NCBI RefSeq assembly: GCF_000384075.1
Contig: NZ_KB913025.1
Location: forward strand, 3,719,721 to 3,783,720
From: Methylovulum miyakonense HT12
GTDB lineage: Bacteria; Pseudomonadota; Gammaproteobacteria; Methylococcales; Methylomonadaceae
Length of the DNA stretch: 64,000 nt
Reading direction: 5' to 3'
Part shown: positions 56,286 through 64,000 of the stretch, one piece after another
Layout of the letters: every line of letters starts with the position of its first letter
How positions within the stretch are numbered: position 1 is the stretch's first letter
Notes under the pieces: model-generated
What the model was told of the DNA's origin: nothing
The model's input: only the letters and a program-made list of their open reading frames with translations
Databases searched by the model: none
Position numbers and translations under genes: made by a program

Positions 56286-57329
56286 CTACTTAAGGTGATG
56301 GTTCAAATACCCCACCGCCACCGCAGGCGCACAATCGGCGGCATTGGGTGTTGTTGCGGAACTCTGGCATAGCCGTGAAAAATCCAGATAAGGCCTAGCC
56401 CATTGCCCGGCGAGTTGTTGCGCCAAAAAACGGCCTATGCCTGCGCCGATGATGGGGGCATTTGCTGATAGGCCACTGTTTGCCGACAACTGTTCACAGG
56501 CCAAGCGGATTTTTTGCACTTGCTGCCCGCGGAGGTTATGGGCAAACCGTTGCCAACGCGGCAATTGTCCGGGATAAAAATCGCAGCCTATCATCCGCGC
56601 CAAGCGTCTGGCACTGGCCTGAGGCGTTTTTTCCGCACCGTCAGCCGTGTCAGTTTGATCATGGGCTTCGTTTAATTCGCCAGTGACGCGGTAGACATCC
56701 GCCATCGTCGCAAAATATTCCGCCATCAGCCCGATCTCATGGCCTTCATCCGTTGCCGTTTGCGCCACCGCCATCACCGCTGTCCTGACTATGCCCGTGT
56801 ACACCAACTCTTTGCTGATGAGGCGTTGGTAATCGGTATAGCCTTGCACCTGCACGTTGCCGGCTTTCAACACCAGCACATCGGTCGTGGTGCTACCGAT
56901 GTCGATAAACATCCCCTCACCTACCGTTTGTGCGGCAAATCCGGCGCTTGCCAGCCAATTGGCCGAGGCAATGTCCGGGTAATGCGCGGCGGTAATTTGA
57001 TGATGCGGCAATAAGCCGTGTTTACCTGCAAAAACCAACATGCCGGCATCCAGCAATAACCTCTCCATGGTGGCGATGATTTGCCGGACCCCCTCATCCC
57101 TACCGTCAAACAAATCCACCAATTCACCCGTCATGGTGATGGCATGGCGGTAATGTGCGTCAGGCAAGGCTTGCAGTACGGCGTTGGCCGCCGCGTGTAA
57201 AGTTGCCAAGCCTTTCCACAAAGGGCAAGGCTGCTGGAAAATATCAATGATGATGCCGTCAGGATTAATCACGGCTGCTTTTAAGTGCGCCCCGCCGATG
57301 TCCCAGCCTAGGCTATAAGTCGTTGTCAT
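56286..57329 (-). CDS. H4MPT-linked C1 transfer pathway protein (hydantoinase/oxoprolinase-like ASKHA fold)
   Basis: The protein has 347 residues. The ASKHA phosphate motifs are LGWDIGGAHLKAAV at the N-terminus and EGMFIDIGSTTTDVLVL in the middle. The overall pattern (CPLWKGLATLHAA, MTGELVDLFDGR) is that of the 'probable H4MPT-linked C1 transfer pathway' family, found in methanogens and in methylotrophs with tetrahydromethanopterin. It likely acts in making or charging the H4MPT-type cofactor for formaldehyde oxidation. Its start overlaps the stop of the ATP-grasp gene by 4 bases (ATGA), so the two act together. Confidence 0.88.
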   Translation of the reverse strand: MTTTYSLGWDIGGAHLKAAVINPDGIIIDIFQQPCPLWKGLATLHAAANAVLQALPDAHYRHAITMTGELVDLFDGRDEGVRQIIATMERLLLDAGMLVFAGKHGLLPHHQITAAHYPDIASANWLASAGFAAQTVGEGMFIDIGSTTTDVLVLKAGNVQVQGYTDYQRLISKELVYTGIVRTAVMAVAQTATDEGHEIGLMAEYFATMADVYRVTGELNEAHDQTDTADGAEKTPQASARRLARMIGCDFYPGQLPRWQRFAHNLRGQQVQKIRLACEQLSANSGLSANAPIIGAGIGRFLAQQLAGQWARPYLDFSRLCQSSATTPNAADCAPAVAVGYLNHHLK

Positions 57330-58303
57330 GAATGGACTTTCAAAGTGATGGATTGATTTTGGCGTGGGTAAATGGCTGGTTCGCCTTCCAGCAATTGCAG
57401 CACCAAGTCGGCAATATTTAAACCCAAAGCGGCTTGTAAAGCGGCAAAGGACGTGGTCAAGCGCGGATTGATTTCTAGCACTAGCACGGCAGATCCGGTT
57501 TCAATCAAATCAATTCCGACATAGCCCCATAATTCAGGAAATGCTGCTGCGAGTTGCTTAACTAGCGGACGGTATTTATCGTGGTCGTCTGAATGATTGA
57601 CTACAATTTCGGTGAGTTGGTAGCGTTGCCCGATGATAGCAAAGCCTTGTAAATTTACCGACAACGGCCACGCTTTGCCGTGTTGGAATAAGCAAGACAA
57701 GCTGGTTTTATCGCCCTGCACATGTGGTTGGATGATAAAGCGGTCGTTACGGGGCTGGTCGGTAAAATCTTGTTGCGTTGCCAGTATGACGCTATCGCCG
57801 CACCCTGCCCCGTCCCTAGGCTTGATTATCCACTCGCCTTCAGCATAATCGGCGTATTCGGCCAGTTGCGTGGGAACGGTAGGGATTTGGTGTTGGCGCA
57901 GACGCAGAAAGGTTTGGTATTTGTCGCCTGTCACCGCCACGGCATCGGCAGGAGAGGTTAGCAAGACTTTGTTTTGCTTTGCCACTAGCCCACAGAGTTG
58001 TTGCAAAATGCCGTCAAATTCCGGCGCGGTCGGCCAGACGGCATCGGCATTGGTAATGTGCCGGGCGAATTCGGCCTCAACACGGGTATCGGGATTGACG
58101 ATGATGAGTTGTTTTACCGCCGAGGTATTGAGCTGGCCTAGCAAGCGGTAATCGAGCATGACGCTTAGCTCGATAGCCGGCAGTTGGGCAAAATTATCCA
58201 GCAAGGCCTGCAACATCAAACAGCCTTCCTTGGCTAATGAAGGCGGCAGTTCCTGTTGGTTGAAACCGCCGCCGGAAATGTATTCGAACAGTAAAACCCG
58301 CAC
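57326..58303 (-). CDS. ATP-grasp family protein linked to C1/H4MPT metabolism
   Basis: The protein has 325 residues from GTG 58303, which has GGAAGAG upstream and overlaps the GNAT stop; the longer frame is rejected. The start MRVLLFEYISGGGFNQQELP is typical of the family. The ATP-grasp core shows VTGDKYQTFLRLRQ, WIIKPRDGAGCGDS and the metal site VLEINPRLTTSF. It probably forms a peptide-like C-N bond in cofactor biosynthesis. Partner gene overlap supports an H4MPT role; the exact reaction is unknown. Confidence 0.85.
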   Translation of the reverse strand: MRVLLFEYISGGGFNQQELPPSLAKEGCLMLQALLDNFAQLPAIELSVMLDYRLLGQLNTSAVKQLIIVNPDTRVEAEFARHITNADAVWPTAPEFDGILQQLCGLVAKQNKVLLTSPADAVAVTGDKYQTFLRLRQHQIPTVPTQLAEYADYAEGEWIIKPRDGAGCGDSVILATQQDFTDQPRNDRFIIQPHVQGDKTSLSCLFQHGKAWPLSVNLQGFAIIGQRYQLTEIVVNHSDDHDKYRPLVKQLAAAFPELWGYVGIDLIETGSAVLVLEINPRLTTSFAALQAALGLNIADLVLQLLEGEPAIYPRQNQSITLKVHS

Positions 58304-58890
58304 TACTCTTCCGGCCGTGCCTGGCCATCTTGTGCCAGCCACTGGTTGCGTGATAAACGGTACAGGCAGTGTGGGCGCAGCGGATGCCCCAACGGCACAT
58401 CCGGATGCTCAAAAATTGCGCTGTCCCCGTTCATACCCAACCGCTCCATGACCGCACGAGATTTGGTATTGCCCACCGCCGTAAAAGAAACAATCTCTGC
58501 AAACATTAGCCGCCCAAAACCAACTTCCAAAGCCGCTTTCCCCGCTTCAGTCGCATAACCTTTGCCCCAAAATGGATAAGCCAGCCGCCAACCGACTTCG
58601 ACACACGGCGAAAAAGGCAATTCGGCACTCGGTATATGCAAACCGACGCACCCAATAAACTGGCGGTTTGCCTTCGTTTCAACGGCCCAAAACCCCCAGC
58701 CACGTTCGTGAATTAGCAATTGGCAACGCTCAGCCATAGCATCACTAGCCGCATGGTCAAGCGGGCTGGGAAAATATTCCATGACCCGCTGGTCTGCATT
58801 TAGGGCGGCGAAGGGTGCGCGGTCATTGGGCTGCCATTGCCGCAAGCACAAACGCCCGGTTTCTAGTTCTATAGGTCGGCACATGGTCAT
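58303..58890 (-). CDS. GNAT N-acetyltransferase (RimJ/RimL-like)
   Basis: The protein has 195 residues. LETGRLCLRQWQPNDRAPFA is the usual start of this group, followed by CVEVGWRLAYPFWGKGYATEA with the acetyl-CoA loop (WGKGYATEA) and NTKSRAVMERLGM. It acetylates an amine of a protein or small molecule using acetyl-CoA. Its stop touches the start of the ATP-grasp gene, so it leads the three-gene leftward operon. Substrate unknown. Confidence 0.88.
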   Translation of the reverse strand: MTMCRPIELETGRLCLRQWQPNDRAPFAALNADQRVMEYFPSPLDHAASDAMAERCQLLIHERGWGFWAVETKANRQFIGCVGLHIPSAELPFSPCVEVGWRLAYPFWGKGYATEAGKAALEVGFGRLMFAEIVSFTAVGNTKSRAVMERLGMNGDSAIFEHPDVPLGHPLRPHCLYRLSRNQWLAQDGQARPEE

Positions 58891-58915
58891 CTAGCGCAAT
58901 TTGCCATCTTAGTGA

Positions 58916-59872
58916 TTATTCCGTAAACACCCCAAAATTCATAATCCGTTGGTAACGGCTTGCCAGCAGGTCATCCAAAGATTGCTGTTTCAATTCAGCC
59001 AAATGACGCAACAAGGTTTCTTTCAAATTCTTTGCCGTAGTGACGAAATCACGATGGCCGCCACCTAAAGGTTCGCGGACGACTTCATCCAAAAAGCCTT
59101 GTTCACGGATACGGTCGGAGGTGATGCCCATCGCTTCCGCCGCCAATTGTGATTTTTCGGCGCTTTTCCACAAAATTGACGCGCAACCTTCGGGGGAAAT
59201 CACTGAATACGTGCTGTATTCCATCATGATCAAACGGTCGCCCACGCCTATCGCCAATGCGCCGCCAGAACCGCCTTCGCCTATCACGGTGCAGATAATC
59301 TGGGTTTTCAGTTTCGCCATTTCAAACAAATTTCTGGCAATCGCCTCGCTTTGCCCGCGTTCTTCCGCGCCGATGCCCGGGTATGCGCCCGGGGTGTCAA
59401 TCAGGCAGATAATCGGCAGTTGGAAACGTTCCGCCATTTTCATGATGCGTAAGGCCTTACGGTAGCCTTCAGGGCGTGGCATGCCAAAATTGCGGTAAAT
59501 TTTTTCTTTGGTGTCACGGCCTTTTTGGTGGCCAATGATGACGACGGGTTGGTCATCCAGCCGCGCCAAACCACAAATGATGGCAGGGTCGTCGGCATAC
59601 GCCCTATCCCCATGCAATTCGTGGAAATCAGTCATCATCAGCCCGATATAATCCAGCGTATACGGACGGCCTGGATGGCGGGAAAGCTGGGAAATTTGCC
59701 AATCGGACAGTTCGGCAAAAATGGTTTCGGTCAGCGAGCGGCTTCGATCTTCCAATTGTTTGATGGCATCAGAAATATTGATGCTGTTGTCGAATTCCAC
59801 ATTGCGGAGTTCGGTGATTTTCGCTTCCAATTCAGCGATAGGTTGTTCGAAATCGAGAAATTTTAAATCCAT
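58916..59872 (-). CDS. accA: Acetyl-CoA carboxylase carboxyltransferase subunit alpha
   Basis: The protein has 318 residues, the standard length. It begins [19 protein letters not shown] and contains [37 protein letters not shown] and the crotonase-type oxyanion loop [20 protein letters not shown]. It transfers carboxyl from carboxybiotin to acetyl-CoA, together with AccD, in the first step of fatty-acid synthesis. Cytoplasmic. Head of a leftward gene group 25 bases before the GNAT gene. Confidence 0.98.
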   Translation of the reverse strand: MDLKFLDFEQPIAELEAKITELRNVEFDNSINISDAIKQLEDRSRSLTETIFAELSDWQISQLSRHPGRPYTLDYIGLMMTDFHELHGDRAYADDPAIICGLARLDDQPVVIIGHQKGRDTKEKIYRNFGMPRPEGYRKALRIMKMAERFQLPIICLIDTPGAYPGIGAEERGQSEAIARNLFEMAKLKTQIICTVIGEGGSGGALAIGVGDRLIMMEYSTYSVISPEGCASILWKSAEKSQLAAEAMGITSDRIREQGFLDEVVREPLGGGHRDFVTTAKNLKETLLRHLAELKQQSLDDLLASRYQRIMNFGVFTE

Positions 59873-60023
59873 GAAGATGCGCTATGACGAATTAAAGGTA
59901 AACCGTAGATTTTATAGAAAATTGGCGATTTATTCTAAACATAAATTGTAATTTTTTGCTGGCGTGGCTAGCCGCCCATCAAGGAAGGCCCGTTGCCATG
60001 CCATTGCAACTAAAGGCCTTCGG

Positions 60024-60506
60024 TCACGGATAGGGTATGCCGTCTTTGTGGAAAAACCGCCAAACCCCTTCAACAAGCAAGGCCTTGAGGTCGTCATCGG
60101 GATAACTGCCTTCGTCCCCTGGCGTCCTGTCGCCGACTTCAAGGTAGACAACGTCTTCGTCCGTTTCATTGATTAGGCAATGCCCGTTGCCTGTACCCGC
60201 CTTAAAACCTGCGCACATGCCGGGCGATAGCAAAGTCCGGCCCTCGTCGGTGTGCAGTGTCGGTTGGCCTTGGAGGATATAGACAAATTCGTCTTGTTTG
60301 CTGTGGGCATGGCGCAATGCCGAAACCGCATTAGGGGCCAAACGCGTGAGGTTGACACCAAAGTTGCTCAGGCCGAAGACATCGCCCAGCGGCTGTTTCT
60401 CCCTGCCCGCCATCCGCGACGCGAACGGTTCAGGATATACCGAAGGTTTGCTGCGTGCGGGCTGTTCGGCGGCAATAACGGCGCTGGGCGTTAGTTTTTC
60501 AGGCAT
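60024..60506 (-). CDS. Cupin domain protein
   Basis: The protein has 160 residues. Cupin motif 1 reads RHAHSKQDEFVYILQGQPTL with the metal-binding His, His and Glu. Motif 2 is GMCAGFKAGTGNGHCLIN. It belongs to the small single-cupin group often labelled as mannose-6-phosphate-isomerase-like or transcriptional-regulator-like. The function is unknown; a metal-dependent enzyme or small-molecule binder is likely. Monocistronic. Confidence 0.87.
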   Translation of the reverse strand: MPEKLTPSAVIAAEQPARSKPSVYPEPFASRMAGREKQPLGDVFGLSNFGVNLTRLAPNAVSALRHAHSKQDEFVYILQGQPTLHTDEGRTLLSPGMCAGFKAGTGNGHCLINETDEDVVYLEVGDRTPGDEGSYPDDDLKALLVEGVWRFFHKDGIPYP

Positions 60507-60644
60507 GGGAACCTCAAGACGGAAAGATAAAAATTAACAGTTTTACACGCCCTTCGTGGCGTGGATAAGTAAATCATACCCGCAAAGGCGACGAATTATA
60601 GTAAACTGCCTCCCTCTTTACCCCCCGCCGATTTGTCAGATTTT

Positions 60645-61049
60645 ATGTACAGCATTACCAAAGAAGTTTATTTTTGCTACGGGCACCGCCTAATGAACCA
60701 TGCCGGAAAATGCCGCCATTTGCATGGGCATAGTGTCAAAGCGTCAATCACCATCCAGCAGGAAACCTTGGACGGGCAGGGCATGGTCTGTGATTTTGCC
60801 GACATCCGCGATTGCGTGGAAAAATACATTGATGAAAACCTGGACCATAATTTTTTGCTGCACAAAGACGACCCCATCATCCCGATGCTAACGGCCCAGA
60901 ACGAACGCTTTATGGCCTTGGATGAACACCCCACCGCCGAAGTATTGAGCAAAATGCTCTACCAATACCTCAAACAATCCGGCTTCAACGTCGCCCAGGT
61001 AGCGCTGTGGGAAACCGCCAGCGCGTATGCCTGTTACCATGAAAACTGA
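60645..61049 (+). CDS. 6-carboxytetrahydropterin synthase / PTPS-family protein
   Basis: The protein has 134 residues from ATG 60645; an upstream TTG is less likely. MYSITKEVYFCYGHRL gives one zinc histidine (H14). CRHLHGHS gives the catalytic cysteine (C23) and two zinc histidines (H27, H29). LDHNFLL and PTAEVLSKMLY complete the family. QueD converts dihydroneopterin triphosphate in queuosine synthesis; related PTPS proteins make other pterins. The sequence alone does not decide between queuosine and methanopterin-related roles. It is followed 6 bases later by a DUF1249 gene. Confidence 0.88.
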   Translation: MYSITKEVYFCYGHRLMNHAGKCRHLHGHSVKASITIQQETLDGQGMVCDFADIRDCVEKYIDENLDHNFLLHKDDPIIPMLTAQNERFMALDEHPTAEVLSKMLYQYLKQSGFNVAQVALWETASAYACYHEN

Positions 61050-61055
61050 CAGGCC

Positions 61056-61523
61056 ATGAGCGTCTTCCTGCCCGTCAACACCTCGTATTGCCTGGAGCAA
61101 ATTTGCGAATCCAACTTCCAGAAATTGCTGCGCCTGATTCCTGATCTGTCGGATATCAAAGAAGCGGCGATAGGGTTGGCGGCTTCGCAAACCACGCTGT
61201 ATCTGGAAGTGATAGAAGAAACGCCGTACACCAAAACCGTCGAACTCAGCCATTGTTTTAGCAACAACACCAACGAACTCATGGCCCCGGCGGTGATTAT
61301 CCGCGTGTACTTGGATGCGCGGCTAGCGGAAGTGTTAAGCGACCATGCCAGGGCGCGGGTGGCGCGGGTTTTCCCCGATCCCCGCAAAAGCCGCGACATC
61401 ATGAATTACAAATGGCGGCTGAATTACTTTTTGCAAAAATGGCTGGATCATTGCCTGGGCAAGCACTACCAATTTTCTTCCAAACAACCCCGCCTTCCAG
61501 ACGTGACCCGTATGGAGCGGTAG
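61056..61523 (+). CDS. DUF1249 (YqiB-like) family protein
   Basis: The protein has 155 residues. NTSYCLEQICESNFQKLLRL and IIRVYLDARLAEVLSDHARA match DUF1249. KWRLNYFLQKWLDHCLGKHY is the well-conserved C-terminal part, as in E. coli YqiB. Function unknown; conserved in gammaproteobacteria, usually near parE, cpdA or nudF. Here it follows the PTPS gene in an operon. Confidence 0.88.
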   Translation: MSVFLPVNTSYCLEQICESNFQKLLRLIPDLSDIKEAAIGLAASQTTLYLEVIEETPYTKTVELSHCFSNNTNELMAPAVIIRVYLDARLAEVLSDHARARVARVFPDPRKSRDIMNYKWRLNYFLQKWLDHCLGKHYQFSSKQPRLPDVTRMER

Positions 61524-61556
61524 CGCAATACGGGATTATTCCCACCTTGCCCGCTG

Positions 61557-62249
61557 TCACTCGCCAAAGACAAGCCCCGGCGGATCAAACCAGCCAACCT
61601 TATCCATTCGGATGTTGCGGAGACTCACCGTTTCGAGATGTGTAGCGTAGAGCGGCCCGGCGAAATAGCCGATCAGGATGGAGCGGCGGCGCGCGCCAGT
61701 CGGGTTCAAGCTGCCCGCATGCACCAGATCGGCATCGAACACCAGGATGTCGCCAGCGGAGCCTGAGAGCTGCACCGACCGGGACTCGTCATTGAAGTCA
61801 AACGGCGGTTCATCCTGTGTAGGGCGGTGGCTGCCGGGGACGATACGGGTCGCGCCGTTCTCGTAGCCATAATCGTCGAAATAGGCGATGGCATTCACCG
61901 TATCGCCTGGCCGTTGGGCCGACAGGTCGCGGTGCAGGTTCTGGTAGCCGCCGCCCGCCAAGGGCTCGCGCCCTTCCACTTGCGAGAGGAAGAACCGTTC
62001 GCCAATCAGCCCGCCGACCACGGCCAGCAGCTCCGGCAGGCGGCACACGGCCTGCACGTTCGGGTCGAGGTCTAACAACGAATGGCGCCAGTCCGCCCCA
62101 CGCGGCACGGGCCATTGATCCGAAGGCATCACGCCCGCATCGAACGCAGCACGAAGCTCATCCAACCATCCGGTCGGGATCGCCCCACGCAGCAAGGCGT
62201 AGCCGTCTTGATGGGCTTGCTTGTGGTCAATCATAATGGGGTCAGTCAC
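61557..62249 (-). CDS. Phytanoyl-CoA dioxygenase (PhyH)-like Fe(II)/2-oxoglutarate oxygenase
   Basis: The protein has 230 residues. The double-stranded beta-helix shows the iron motif HxD in NLHRDLSAQRPGD and the second histidine in DADLVHAGSLNPTGARRRSI with a 2-oxoglutarate-binding arginine. YFDDYGYENGATRIVPGSHR lies between. It hydroxylates an unknown substrate. Its 5' end overlaps the lpxB stop by 8 bases, so it is cotranscribed downstream of lpxB. It may modify a lipid or amino acid. Confidence 0.85.
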   Translation of the reverse strand: MTDPIMIDHKQAHQDGYALLRGAIPTGWLDELRAAFDAGVMPSDQWPVPRGADWRHSLLDLDPNVQAVCRLPELLAVVGGLIGERFFLSQVEGREPLAGGGYQNLHRDLSAQRPGDTVNAIAYFDDYGYENGATRIVPGSHRPTQDEPPFDFNDESRSVQLSGSAGDILVFDADLVHAGSLNPTGARRRSILIGYFAGPLYATHLETVSLRNIRMDKVGWFDPPGLVFGE

Positions 62250-63387
62250 CTAAAAGCATCCCCACAACCAAATCCGCCATATTCCTTGACGCACCGCCCT
62301 GCCCCAGTTCCGCTTTAACATCCGCCAAATCCTTACGCATTTGTCCGGCATATTGCCCATCGGTCAACATTTTCAGCATTTCGGTGGCTAGATTTTCGGG
62401 ATTGGCTTCGTGTTGGATGAATTCTTTGATGATTAGCTTGCCGGCGACAATGTTCGGTAAGCCGATGAACGGGGTTTTGACCAGCCAGCGGCCTAGCCAA
62501 TAGGTGATGGCGGCGAGTTTGTAGCAAATCAGCATCGGCACGCCCAGCAAGACGATTTCCAGGGTTGCCGTGCCGGAGGTGGTCATGACCGCATCACAGC
62601 ATTGGATGACATCGTAGGGCTGGTGTTTGATGACGGTCACGTTGACCGTAGTTTGTGATAAGTGGCTGTTTAGCAAGGCATCCGAGATGGCATCGGCTTG
62701 CGGCAGGATAAATTGCAGGCCAGGCACAAGTTTGTGCAATTGCTCGGCGGCTAGTAGCATGACAGGCAACAGGCGTTTGATTTCATTGGCGCGGCTGCCT
62801 GGTAACAAGCCGACAATGGGCTTGCCTTCCGTTAATCCAAAGGCCAGCAAATCCTCGGTTTTGCTGCGTTGCGGTTTGACCTTATCGACCGACGGATGCC
62901 CGACATAACGCACGGGCACGTTTTCAGCTTCGTAATACGCGGTTTCAAACGGGAAAATCACCGCCATCATGTCGATGACTTTGCCATATTGCTTCACCCG
63001 CCCTGCCCGCCAGGCCCAGACTTGCGGGCTGACGTAAAACAGGACTTTGATGCCTTGCTGTTTGGCAAACTTCGCCAGTTTGAAGTTGAATTCTTTGTAA
63101 TCGACGCACACCAGCAAATCAGGCCGCTCGCTGGCGATGAGGTTTTGCATCAAGGCCAAGGCGCGACGGATTTCTCCGTAATGCTTAATGACTTCCACCA
63201 CGCCGATAACCGCGATAGCCGCCGAGTCATAACGGATATCGACACCCGCTTCCGCCATTTTTGTGCCGCCCATGCCAATGCCCTGAAGGTCTGGCAGTTG
63301 TTTTTTCAGCTCCAGAAACAGATTGGCGGCGTGTTGGTCACCGGACGATTCACCGGCACTGAACATTACGGTTAAGGGTTTTGACAT
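62242..63387 (-). CDS. lpxB: Lipid-A-disaccharide synthase
   Basis: The protein has 381 residues, the standard length. MSKPLTVMFSAGESSGDQHA at the N-terminus, GIGMGGTKMAEAG, YVSPQVWAWRAGRVKQYGKV and the later SGTATLEIVLLGVPMLICYK are all diagnostic. It is a GT-B glycosyltransferase that joins UDP-diacylglucosamine and lipid X in lipid A synthesis at the inner-membrane surface. It confirms a Gram-negative host with lipopolysaccharide. Cotranscribed with the PhyH-like gene. Confidence 0.97.
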   Translation of the reverse strand: MSKPLTVMFSAGESSGDQHAANLFLELKKQLPDLQGIGMGGTKMAEAGVDIRYDSAAIAVIGVVEVIKHYGEIRRALALMQNLIASERPDLLVCVDYKEFNFKLAKFAKQQGIKVLFYVSPQVWAWRAGRVKQYGKVIDMMAVIFPFETAYYEAENVPVRYVGHPSVDKVKPQRSKTEDLLAFGLTEGKPIVGLLPGSRANEIKRLLPVMLLAAEQLHKLVPGLQFILPQADAISDALLNSHLSQTTVNVTVIKHQPYDVIQCCDAVMTTSGTATLEIVLLGVPMLICYKLAAITYWLGRWLVKTPFIGLPNIVAGKLIIKEFIQHEANPENLATEMLKMLTDGQYAGQMRKDLADVKAELGQGGASRNMADLVVGMLLGD

Positions 63388-63409
63388 GGAGGGCTTTTGT
63401 ACGCTTATG

Positions 63410-63481
63410 GTAGGGTGGGCAACGCTTTTCTGCCCACCTTGTCATGGCAAATGGTGGGCAGAAAAGCATTGCCCACCCTAC
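63410..63481. repeat. Long REP-type palindrome upstream of lpxB
   Basis: GTAGGGTGGGCAACGCTTTT and continuing bases pair with an almost exact inverted copy ending in CCACCCTAC; one mismatch (C/T) lies within the 29-base arms. It lies between lpxB and the DegT-type gene, both leftward, so it is probably a dispersed repeat in the operon gap. From memory, similar GTAGGGTGGGCA palindromes are very common between proteobacterial and cyanobacterial genes. Confidence 0.7.
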
Positions 63482-63511
63482 ATTTTTTGGGTTTACCCCA
63501 ATCTAAAACCA

Positions 63512-64000
63512 CTAAAAGACGCTTTTAATGACATCAACAATTTCGTGAATTTCTTCGTCTTTTAAAAATGGACAAATCGGTAGGGAGAAGCAGTTGGCGG
63601 CGACGGATTCGGTTACTGGCAACGACATGCCTTCGCACTCTTCCTTAAAGGCAATTTGCTGATGTAGCGGCACTGGGTAATACACCGCACAGCCGATTTG
63701 CTTGGCTTGCAGGGCTTGCATGATTTCGTCGCGGCGTTCGGATAACAATGTGTATTGATGGTAAACATGCACCCCCAAACCGTCTTCGAAGGGCGTGGTA
63801 AGCGGCAGATCCGCCATCAGCTTGGAATAAAGGTGCGCGGCGCGGCGGCGGCCCTCGTTATATTGCTCCAGGCGTTTGAGTTTCGCCCGCAAGATCACCG
63901 CCTGCATTTCATCCAAGCGGCTGTTGTAGCCGATGATGTCATGGTAATAACGGACATTGGAGCCGTGGTTGCGCAGTTGTTTTAGTTTTGCCGCTGTGCT
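63512..64000 (-). CDS. DegT/DnrJ/EryC1/StrS-family sugar aminotransferase, C-terminal part
   Basis: The frame is open at the window end and stops at 63512; 162 codons are visible. NHGSNVRYYHDIIGYNSRLDEM followed by MQAVILRAKLKRLEQYNEGR, written here as the motifs YYHDIIGYNSRLDEM and KLKRLEQYNEGRR, is the family core after the PLP lysine. HVYHQYTLLSERRDEIMQAL and YYPVPLHQQIAF follow, then PVTESVAANCFSLPICPFL. Such enzymes transaminate UDP- or dTDP-keto sugars for surface polysaccharides. The PLP lysine lies beyond the window. Confidence 0.92.
   Translation of the reverse strand, partial: STAAKLKQLRNHGSNVRYYHDIIGYNSRLDEMQAVILRAKLKRLEQYNEGRRRAAHLYSKLMADLPLTTPFEDGLGVHVYHQYTLLSERRDEIMQALQAKQIGCAVYYPVPLHQQIAFKEECEGMSLPVTESVAANCFSLPICPFLKDEEIHEIVDVIKSVF

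Overview
The window reads as chromosomal DNA of a gammaproteobacterium, probably a methylotroph or type I methanotroph (Methylococcales-like). The lineage pointer is at 56.3-58.3 kb: an ASKHA-type 'H4MPT-linked C1 transfer pathway' protein overlaps an ATP-grasp protein, a pair typical of organisms with tetrahydromethanopterin-linked formaldehyde oxidation. accA, lpxB, a YqiB-like DUF1249 gene and CpxR/CpxA-like regulators fit a Gram-negative gammaproteobacterium. The assignment is inference; no marker gene such as pmoA or rRNA is present.

Layout. 0-5.1 kb: the 5' part of an RND permease, a periplasmic arylsulfotransferase-like protein, and a tetR/O-methyltransferase operon. 5.19-10.71 kb: a very large type I-E CRISPR array (91 repeats, 90 spacers, strict 61-bp period). 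It is transcribed leftward from a leader at 10.71 kb that carries a boxA-like antitermination site; no cas gene lies in the window. 11-13.6 kb: a secreted repeat protein with a Peptidase_S74 chaperone domain and a helix-hairpin-helix protein. 13.7-15.5 kb: a membrane diguanylate cyclase. 16-21.8 kb: a complete tripartite RND efflux operon whose tetR gene survives only as a C-terminal stump. 22-24.3 kb: an SDR oxidoreductase and two HxlR-type regulators with inverted-repeat operators. 24.4-28 kb: a VOC protein, DUF1697, a lipoprotein hydrolase and an ECF42-like sigma factor. 28.3-35.2 kb: a MacAB-like ABC export operon with its own outer-membrane factor, divergent from a CpxR/CpxA-like two-component system; a perfect CpxR-box-like motif lies between them. 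35.5-37.1 kb: a DMT permease and a GST.

37.3-42.9 kb is an A+T-richer island with two adjacent genes: an AAA_14/DUF4143 ATPase and a 1336-aa NACHT-like STAND NTPase with a C-terminal PD-(D/E)XK-like motif. It is the best candidate here for an undescribed (probably defence) system. The first gene's start codon lies inside a perfect 58-bp palindrome. 43-51 kb: a MocR regulator, an AhpD-like protein, a haloalkane dehalogenase, then a run of small YCII/DGPF, VOC, DUF1579 and SRPBCC proteins. Two of these genes are preceded by the same promoter-like signal (TGTCGA, 17 bp, CGAC), which matches the ECF42 motif as I recall it and ties the cluster to the sigma factor 20 kb away. 51-55 kb: a DUF3455 protein, a BT1-type transporter, many palindromic repeats and an IS630 remnant. 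55-64 kb: mostly conserved housekeeping genes (C1-related pair, GNAT, accA, cupin, PTPS/QueD-like, DUF1249, PhyH-like, lpxB, and a partial DegT aminotransferase).

Intergenic space is rich in hairpin repeats, and at least four gene remnants (tetR, an outer-membrane barrel, SRPBCC, IS630 transposase) point to active rearrangement.
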